Origin: DYRB01 sp963802205 | Lineage (GTDB): Bacteria; Pseudomonadota; Gammaproteobacteria; Chromatiales; Chromatiaceae | Length of the DNA: 64,000 bases | Direction: 5' to 3' | Assembly (NCBI GenBank): GCA_963802205.1 | Contig: CAWDHW010000014.1 | Location: forward strand, 92,756-156,755 | Shown here: positions 57,782 through 64,000 of the stretch, piece by piece | Layout: each line of letters opens with the position of its first letter | How positions within the stretch are numbered: the stretch's first letter is position 1 | Position numbers and translations under genes: made by a program | Notes under the pieces: generated by a model | Told to the model about the DNA's origin: nothing | The model's input: the letters and a program-made list of their open reading frames with translations, nothing else | Database searches by the model: none

Positions 57782-58327
57782 ATGCCAGTCCCGAGACAGA
57801 GCCGATCCCAGCACCGGCGTCGACTTTCCCGCCTTGCGACCTTCCCCCTGGTGCTGGCTGTTGCCACCAGTGCCTGGGGTGCCAATCTGGTGGGGCACGC
57901 CATCGTTCAGGACGACGCCAGCCTGCTGATCAAGGGCCAGACCGTCCATCTGTTCGGGGTCTACATACCCCCGACCAACCGCCAGTGCCGCGCCTGGATC
58001 AGCCCGCTGCGCTGCGACTCCCGCGCCGCCCTGGACCTGGACTTCAAGGTCAGCGGATTTATCACTTGCTTCCCCGTGAGCGAGAACGACGACGGCAGCC
58101 TCAATGCCACTTGCTACCAGGATCGCACCAGCTTCCACCAGGGCACGGACCTTGCCGCCTACCTGATCGAGCGCGGCTGGGCACTGGCCCTGCCCGATGC
58201 CCCCTTCGAGTACCAGGCGCTGGAGAAGATCGCCCGCAACCAGGGGGTGGGGGTCTGGGGCTACACCATCGACAGTATTGAGCGCGGTGACCGGCCGATT
58301 TATCCCCTGGGGCGGGAGCGGCGCTGA
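57782..58327 (+). CDS. Exported SNase-like (thermonuclease-fold) protein
   Basis: 181-aa protein with a basic N-terminus and hydrophobic signal (LATFPLVLAVATSAWGA), probably cleaved near residue 34. The body resembles the staphylococcal-nuclease fold: LIKGQTVHLFGVYIPP, CDSRAALDLDFKVSGFITC, then LAAYLIERGWALA. It ends with ALEKIARNQGVGVWGY. Four Cys suggest disulfides. Canonical nuclease catalytic Arg/Glu residues are not obvious, so activity is uncertain. Confidence 0.8.
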   Translation: MPVPRQSRSQHRRRLSRLATFPLVLAVATSAWGANLVGHAIVQDDASLLIKGQTVHLFGVYIPPTNRQCRAWISPLRCDSRAALDLDFKVSGFITCFPVSENDDGSLNATCYQDRTSFHQGTDLAAYLIERGWALALPDAPFEYQALEKIARNQGVGVWGYTIDSIERGDRPIYPLGRERR

Positions 58328-58370
58328 AGGCAGGTCGGCTTGTTCCCGGCCTGACGGTTATGGCGCTCCC

Positions 58371-59984
58371 TCAGAACCGGCCGCGAACGTATTGCAGGGC
58401 CTGGCTGACGGACAGCTCCAGATTCGACGGGCCGCTGCGGATCAGGAAGGACTCCGTGGCCCCGTTGCGCAGAAAGGTCGGGGTCTCGGCCCGCTCGCAC
58501 TCCAGGGCGCCGACCTGCTGCCCTTCGAGGGTGTAGAGGGCCAACCGCACCAGCCGGGCGTGCTCGGGGCCCAGGTGGTGGTTGAGCAGGTGGCGGAGGT
58601 GCAGGCGGCACTTGTCCTCGCTGTCGAAGCCGTCGGCGCCCAGCCCCACCAGGGTCCCGTCGTCCGCCACCCCCAGGAGCAGGATGCCGCCCTCGGTGTT
58701 GAGGAAGGCGGCGACCCCCTTGAGCCAGGCCAGCTCGATCTCCTTGCCCGGCTTGCCGGTGCGCAGGTTGGTGCGCAGCGTGGACTTGAACTCGAGGTGG
58801 GTCCCCTCGCCCCGGGCCAGCAGCCGGTAAAGGTCCGCATCCGGGTCGGCGCGGTCGATGTTGAGCTTGGGCAGGTCACGCAACTGGCGGCTGTATTTGC
58901 GTACCATGGCCTGGGCCATCCAGAGGCCGAGGCCGAGGATCGTCAGGGCGGTCAGGACCACCACCTGCCAGCGGCCCTGGAGGACCCCAGCGGTGGCGGA
59001 GACCGGGATGGTCACCCCCACCCAGGCGGCATGGGCCTCCCCGGACAGGGGCAGGAAGCCGCCCCACCAGCCCTGCCCACCGCTCTGGAAGCGGACCAGC
59101 CGATCCGTCGGGCGCCCGGCGGCGGCCCAGGCGGACACGGCGTCGAAGTGCAGGCTCCCACCCAGGCGGGCCTCGGCGGAGAAGAAGCCCTCGTCGCCTG
59201 AGTGGCTGGCCCCGGCGCCGTGTTCGGGCAGGGGCGAGAAGACACCGCCGTCCCCCCGGAACAGGAAGCCGCGCCCCTCACCCCCCAGGTCCAGACCGGC
59301 GATGGCCCGGGTGATACGTTCCAAGGTGACGTCCAGGGCCAGGACCCGGGTCTGCCCCGCCTCCTGCCAGGCGACTGAGGCGCTGATCCCGGGGTCCCCC
59401 AGGGTGCTGAAGACATAGGGGGCGGTCCAGGCCGGCTGCCCCGCGACGGCGGTCTGGGCGATCCGATACCAGGGGCGGGTACGCGGGTCGTAGGCGAGGG
59501 GTTCGTCTCCGGTCTCCAGGGGTTCCCCGGTCGGCCCGAGGCGGGTGACGCGCGCCTGGTCTACATCTCCCGGGGCGCGCTCGCGCACCAGCCAGTCGCT
59601 GCCGTCGCGGCGCAGGAACCATTCCGCCCCGCTATCCGCGGCATAGACGGCCCCGGCGATCTGGGGCATGTGGGTCAAGATGGGGACCAGGCGCTGATCC
59701 AGGGCCAGTCGGTCCGCTGGGGTCAGACCGGCGGTGCGCAGTCCGTCTCGCGCGATGAGGAGTTGCTGCTCTACGGGGCCCAGCAGATTGCGCACCTCGT
59801 CGCGCACCAGGGCGGTCGCCGAGGCGATGCGGGACTCTGCCAGGTCGCGCCTAAGCCCGTCGAAGAGCAGGGCATTGACACCGACCAGGACGGCGACGGT
59901 CGCGAGCACCAGCAGGATCAGGTCGCGGCGCAGGCGGGAGCGCACATGGCCCGGGGCCGCGGTCGAGAGGGGGAGGAGCTTCAT
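58371..59984 (-). CDS. Cache-sensor membrane protein with C-terminal AlbA_2 (Schlafen-type) domain
   Basis: 537-aa protein. A transmembrane helix near residues 22-44 and a second near 340-360 enclose a periplasmic dCache-like domain; the typical YDPRTRPWYRIAQTA is near residue 165. The cytoplasmic part (about 390-530) is an AlbA_2 domain: EGTHLEFKSTLR, AFLNTEGGILLLGVADDGTLVGLG and FLRNGATESFLIRSG. AlbA_2 occurs in Schlafen proteins, where acidic residues in such positions serve RNase activity. Whether this copy cleaves RNA is unknown. It starts 33 bases after the SMC-like gene, suggesting a shared operon. Confidence 0.87.
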   Translation of the reverse strand: MKLLPLSTAAPGHVRSRLRRDLILLVLATVAVLVGVNALLFDGLRRDLAESRIASATALVRDEVRNLLGPVEQQLLIARDGLRTAGLTPADRLALDQRLVPILTHMPQIAGAVYAADSGAEWFLRRDGSDWLVRERAPGDVDQARVTRLGPTGEPLETGDEPLAYDPRTRPWYRIAQTAVAGQPAWTAPYVFSTLGDPGISASVAWQEAGQTRVLALDVTLERITRAIAGLDLGGEGRGFLFRGDGGVFSPLPEHGAGASHSGDEGFFSAEARLGGSLHFDAVSAWAAAGRPTDRLVRFQSGGQGWWGGFLPLSGEAHAAWVGVTIPVSATAGVLQGRWQVVVLTALTILGLGLWMAQAMVRKYSRQLRDLPKLNIDRADPDADLYRLLARGEGTHLEFKSTLRTNLRTGKPGKEIELAWLKGVAAFLNTEGGILLLGVADDGTLVGLGADGFDSEDKCRLHLRHLLNHHLGPEHARLVRLALYTLEGQQVGALECERAETPTFLRNGATESFLIRSGPSNLELSVSQALQYVRGRF

Positions 59985-60017
59985 AGGGGTTGATCCCGCG
60001 GCCCGACGGTTGGCGGT

Positions 60018-62256
60018 CTAGGCCGGGTTGGGCCGGCGTATACGGGGCGAGTGGGATTCCCGGGCATTGCACTCGACCACGAGATCGAAGCGCGAGGCGG
60101 CCGGGAAGGTCTGGGAGGTCACCCAGATTTGGGTGAAGTCCCGGCTCACCTGGGGCAGCACCGCCAGGGCCGAGGCGGTGCGCGATTCGTCGAAGAAGGC
60201 GAAGGGCTCGTCGAGGAACACGAACTGCGGCCCCTGGATCACCGAATTGACCAGCTTCTGCGATAGGGCGAGGCGCACCGCGAGCATGATCTGGCGCTGG
60301 GTCCCGCTGGAGATCTCGTCCAAGTCCATAAAGTCGTGCTTCTCGTTAGAGAAGGCCTTGACCTTCAGGTCTTGGTCGATCTGGAGGTGCTGGTAGCGGC
60401 CGTTGGTGAACTTGGGGAGCGAGTCGGCACAGAGGTTGCGCACCTCGGTGTTGAAGCGCTGGGAGATGTAGTGAATGGCCCCGGCCAGCAGGCCCAGGGC
60501 AAGGTCCCGGACCCGCAGGCGGTGACTGAGGGCTTCGCCCCTGGCGTGCAGCCCCTCGGCGATGGCAAGCAGTTCCGCGTGACGGCGCACCCGTTCCCGC
60601 TCCTGGGCGATCTGGGCCTCGCGGCCGGCGATGTCGGCGGACTGTCGTGCGATCCCGTCGTGCAGGGCGTCGATGGCCTGGCCGACCTCGGCCTTGATCC
60701 GGGTCAGGCTGGACGCCAGGGCCGTGGCCGCGGCCTTGAATTCGCGCTTGCGCTCATCGAGCCGGCCGGCATCCACCAGCTCGCCGCCAGGTCCGGCCAG
60801 GAAGGCGGGGACGGCCTCGGCAATGGCCCCATCCTTCAGACGCGACAACAGGGTGAGGGCCTCCGGCAGGGGTTGGCTGTCGAGGTGGCCCAGGTCTGCG
60901 TACTCCCGTTCGGCGGTCCTGCGATCCTGGTCGAGGGCCACCCTGGCTTGGGCCAGAGCGCCCCGGCGGGCGCCGAGTTGGGCACCTCGGGCAAACAGGC
61001 CGACGGCCAGCAGGCCCAGGGCACCGGCCGCGACTGGAAGCCAGGGCAGCGCCCAGCGCCAGTCCCCTGGGAGGCCGTCCAGGGCGTCCGTAAGCCGAGC
61101 CCCTGCCGCACCCGGCGGCGCCTGGACCAGCAGGGTCCAGGCGATGGCCAGGCATAGGCCGAGGAGGGCAGGCGCCAAAACCCCAGGCGCGGCTGCGGCG
61201 CTGGCGGTGCCTGGCCGTGTGAATCTCCTGGTCCAAAACAGCGCCCTGAGCGGCGAAGCTCGGCGCGGTCTCCTCGGCGAGCCCGAGCTGGGCGGCGAGC
61301 CTGGCCCTATAGGTAGCCGCCTGACGGCACAGGCTGTCGAAACCGGTCAGCCGGTCGGTCATGGCCTGGGCCACCCCGGCAAGGCCCCGGTGGGCGTTGT
61401 CGGCGGCGGCGTCGCCTGCGCCGGCGGTCGCGACGGCGGCGAGCAGGGTGGCAAGACCGGCGGCCTGGCCCTGGCGCTCGACATAGCTCGCTCCCGGGCC
61501 CACCACCCCCCAGACCGCCGCCCCCTCCTTGACCCGTGCGATGGCCGCATCGGCCTCCTCGCCCCTGGACTTGAGCGCCAGGATGCGCCCGCGGTCGGCA
61601 ACGAGTGCCGCCTGCGCCTGCGCCTGGTCAGCCTCCAGGGCGGGGAGGCGCCGCGGGTCCAGGCCGAGGGCCTGGGCCTGGGCCGCGATACTGGCGTGTT
61701 CGCGGCCGGTCTGGGCGTGCTGAGCCTGGGTCTGGTCCCGCTCGCGTCGGCACTCGGCGGCGACCCGCTCCAAGGCATCGATGCCAGCCATGGCCTTGAC
61801 CGCGTCGCTGTGGGGCTTGGGTGTGGAGATCTCCCGCTGGGCCAGGTAGAAGGACTCGATCAGCTCCGTGTAGCCGAACCCGATCAGGTCGCGCAGGCGC
61901 AGGGCGACGGCCTCGACACCGCGGACCAGGGGCTGTTCGCCAGGCCGGCTGATGCTGGCCCCATGGTTTCCGAGTTCGTCCAGGAAGCGCGCCACCTGAT
62001 AGCTGCCGCCGTCCGGGGTGCGGAAGTCGAGCTTGATGGCGCAGCGCGACTCGCCCCAACGGATCACCTTTCCAAGCTCGTCCGGCCCCAGGGAAAAGGT
62101 GCGCCCGAACAGGGCGAAGCAGATGGACTCGCCGATGCTGCTCTTGCCGGACTCGTTGTCGCCGGTGACCGCAATCAGGCCCTGGGTCGGGATCCCATCC
62201 AGATCGAGCCGGGCGTACTTGAGGACGTTCTCCGCCTGGATGCGCTCGATGATCAT
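60018..62256 (-). pseudogene. SMC/SbcC-like ATPase with membrane hairpin, frameshifted as sequenced
   Basis: AAA/Rad50-type ATPase of about 745 aa after correction. The N-terminal half from ATG 62256 has Walker A TGDNESGKSS at residues 31-40, FYLAQREIS, and coiled coil. Near 61190-61222 the frame slips by one base. The second half (60018-61178) has two hydrophobic segments (LAPALLGLCLAIAWTLL; LPVAAGALGLLAVGLFA), more coiled coil, the ABC signature ISSGTQRQIMLA and Walker B FVFLDEPFAFFDE. A membrane hairpin inside the coiled coil recalls YhaN-type proteins. No YhaO/SbcD phosphoesterase is adjacent. Confidence 0.82.
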
Positions 62257-62262
62257 GGCCGC

Positions 62263-62466
62263 TCAGGCGCCTGGCCTGGGCTCGATGGGGCGATCAAGCC
62301 GGCTGAGGACCAGGGCCACCGCCTCGTCGAACAGGTTTGGGTCGAAGTCGTCGTCGGAATTGCGCCGACGCTCGCGATCCAGTTCGCAGAAGGCGGCGAA
62401 GTCGCGGGCCGGCCCGGCCGGCCTGGGGTCCCGTTGCCCGTCGGAGATCGGCGTGTGATTGCTCAT
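62263..62466 (-). CDS. Small hypothetical protein, 67 aa, upstream of SMC-like gene
   Basis: From ATG 62466 it reads MSNHTPISDGQRDPRPAGP, then FAAFCELDRERRRNSDDDFD and LFDEAVALVLSRLDR. It is charged, soluble and likely helical in the second half. GGGGA lies just upstream, and the stop is 6 bases before the SMC-like start, so co-transcription is likely. I recognise no family; it may be an accessory of the ATPase. Confidence 0.6.
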   Translation of the reverse strand: MSNHTPISDGQRDPRPAGPARDFAAFCELDRERRRNSDDDFDPNLFDEAVALVLSRLDRPIEPRPGA

Positions 62467-62741
62467 GGGTCCCCAGATGTTGTGTGGGTTGGACGCGGTC
62501 GGCTCGGCCGCGTCGGCAGCCGATAGGTTAGCGACTTCGGGGCAGAAGGGAAGCCAACTGGCGGGCATCCTGCCGGTTTGGCGCTCAGGCCCCAAGTTGC
62601 CCTGGTCGCCGGACGGGCTGTGTAGGTGTCGGCGCAGATGCAGACTCGTCGGCATGGGTGGCAGGGTTTGCCGCGGGACCCGGTGCGGCTTAACCTGCGT
62701 CACCGGTCCCGACACGCCCTCAGCCCCGGAGGCATCCGCCC

Positions 62742-63953
62742 ATGAAGGTTCCGCTCAGCCAGCCGGGCGTGCAGATCGTCCTGACCGGCGACCTGATCCC
62801 GGGGGCGGACAGGGTCGCCGCGGTCGCCGTGCTCGCACGCCTGCTCAAGGTCGCACCTGCCCAGGCCGAAGTGGCCCTCAGTGGTCGCCCATGGCGCCTC
62901 GACGCCCTCCTGACCAGGGATAGGGCCGAGCAGATCCGCGACCGGTTGGCGGTCCTCGGGATCGCCTGTCGGATCGAGGACGGCGCGTCGCCGCAAGTCC
63001 AGGTCCCCGAGCCGTTTGGCGGGCTGGGGTTGCAGGCGGCGACCCAGCGCTGCCCGGCCTGCGGCGAGGAACAGCCCCCGGCGCCCCTGTGCCGGCGTTG
63101 CGGGGCGGCGGTCGAGAAGCTTCGCGAGCGGGCATCCGGGGGTCTCACACCAGCGCGCCCCAGGCAAGCGGCGGCTTCGGTGGGAGGCCGCTTCCCATAC
63201 CGGCTCGTCAATCAGCTCCTGACCCTGATCTTCCTCAGTGCCCTGGGGCTTGCCATCTGGAGCCACTGGAAGCGCGACCAACTGCCGCCGCCAGACTTCT
63301 ACGACCTGGCCCATCTGAGCGAGCCCGTCCAGACGCCGACTCGCACCAAGCCCTTCCAGGTGGAGAGCCAGGGGATCACCTATACCATCGAGCCGCTGTT
63401 TGACTATGCCCTGGACGGTGTCGTGGTGAGCCTGCACGACAGCGACGCCTTCACCGATGTCTATCACTTCAAGGACTGGAAGGACTTTCTCAATATCCGC
63501 GACCTCTGTGTCGTCTGGGACCCCAATGTGGGCAGCGGGGTCTTCCGGGCGATGGACTATCACAACACCACCTGGACCTGCTGGATCGCCGGGCGCGAGG
63601 GGCCCGCCTCGGCCGCCTTTGCCTGGGATGCGCTGTCGAACAACCACCTCCTGAGCCACGACCCCGGAGTCCAGGCGGCGATCCGTTCGGCCCGTCGCGG
63701 CGATCAGATTCGCTTTCGGGGCCAGTTGGCCCGCTATTCCCATGCCGGCGGCTTCAATCGGGGCAGCAGTACCAACCGCACGGACACCGGCAACGGTGCC
63801 TGCGAGACCGTCTTCGTGCAGGACTTCGAGGTGGTCCGGCGCGCCAATCCCGGCTGGCATCTGACCTACAGCCTCGCCAAGTACACCGCCATCGCCGCCC
63901 TGGCCGGACTCCTGATTCTGTTGGGGGTTGCCCCGGTGACCAGATCCGGTTGA
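62742..63953 (+). CDS. Zinc-ribbon membrane protein of unknown function
   Basis: 403 aa. An N-terminal alpha/beta domain of about 85 residues (SQPGVQIVLTGDLIPG; LAVLGIACRIEDG) is followed by a zinc ribbon near residues 104-121 (CPAC ... CRRCG). A transmembrane helix lies near 155-173 (VNQLLTLIFLSALGLAIW). Then comes a large extracytoplasmic domain (YTIEPLFDYALDGVVVSLHD; VYHFKDWKDFLNIRD; TWTCWIAGREG) and a final membrane helix near 380-397. I do not recognise a function. It is divergent from the SMC-like operon. Confidence 0.78.
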   Translation: MKVPLSQPGVQIVLTGDLIPGADRVAAVAVLARLLKVAPAQAEVALSGRPWRLDALLTRDRAEQIRDRLAVLGIACRIEDGASPQVQVPEPFGGLGLQAATQRCPACGEEQPPAPLCRRCGAAVEKLRERASGGLTPARPRQAAASVGGRFPYRLVNQLLTLIFLSALGLAIWSHWKRDQLPPPDFYDLAHLSEPVQTPTRTKPFQVESQGITYTIEPLFDYALDGVVVSLHDSDAFTDVYHFKDWKDFLNIRDLCVVWDPNVGSGVFRAMDYHNTTWTCWIAGREGPASAAFAWDALSNNHLLSHDPGVQAAIRSARRGDQIRFRGQLARYSHAGGFNRGSSTNRTDTGNGACETVFVQDFEVVRRANPGWHLTYSLAKYTAIAALAGLLILLGVAPVTRSG

Positions 63954-64000
63954 TGCCTAGCCTTCCGCCCAACTCGCTGACAGCAGCTCCGCCTGCGCCA

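Overview
This high-GC window looks like a chromosomal segment of a gammaproteobacterium, most likely a purple sulfur bacterium (Chromatiaceae) or a close sulfur oxidiser. The main clue is a flavocytochrome c sulfide dehydrogenase pair (fccA-fccB). Also consistent are a type II secretion cluster in Xanthomonas order, a type IV minor pilin cluster with pilY1, and housekeeping genes of gammaproteobacterial type (dnaE, zwf, mutM, ycgL). The assignment is inferred from gene content only. I saw no tRNA, rRNA, CRISPR array, transposase or phage gene.

Layout. 1-11.3 kb: type II secretion operon gspE-F-G-H-I-J-K-L-M-N-D, cut at its 5' end by the window edge. 11.3-13.5 kb: DegT-type sugar aminotransferase and NAD-dependent epimerase. 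13.5-14.8 kb (minus): HEIGHH zinc peptidase and a small protein. 15.3-17.9 kb: fused HisH-HisF of eukaryotic type and an exported protein. 18-21.1 kb: ycgL, a His/Gly-rich exported protein, and a PepSY / response regulator / sensor kinase unit. 21.1-25.4 kb (minus): zwf, a DUF3147 membrane protein and a frameshifted glgX. 25.8-29.9 kb (minus): octaheme HAO-family cytochrome, TPR protein, fccA and fccB, preceded by two FNR/DNR-type boxes. 30.4-35.4 kb: ABC ATPase, a GldF-GldG fusion and a split DUF4340 gene. 35.6-41.7 kb: acyltransferase, lipoproteins, YihY-type membrane protein, TlpA-like thioredoxin. 41.8-45.4 kb: dnaE. 45.4-51.9 kb (minus): pilE, pilV, pilW, pilX, pilY1 and fimT. 52.2-57.5 kb: a second GldA/GldF/GldG/DUF4340 locus and mutM. 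57.8-64 kb: SNase-like exported protein, a Cache-TM-AlbA_2 protein, an SMC-like ATPase with a membrane hairpin, and a zinc-ribbon membrane protein.

Genes working together. The gsp genes build one secretion machine. The pil genes encode minor pilins and the PilY1 tip protein. FccAB oxidises sulfide in the periplasm and shares a locus with the octaheme cytochrome; the FNR/DNR-type boxes suggest control by oxygen or nitrogen oxides. The two Gld-like loci are paralogous exporter-like complexes.

Caution. Several genes carry single-base frameshifts with coding similarity preserved on both sides (glgX, first DUF4340, fimT, pilW many times, pilE, second GldA-like ATPase, SMC-like gene). Loss of reading frame by consensus errors is at least as likely as true decay. 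The best candidates for unusual biology are the octaheme/FccAB locus with its tandem regulatory boxes, the SMC-like plus Cache-AlbA_2 module, and the HisHF fusion.
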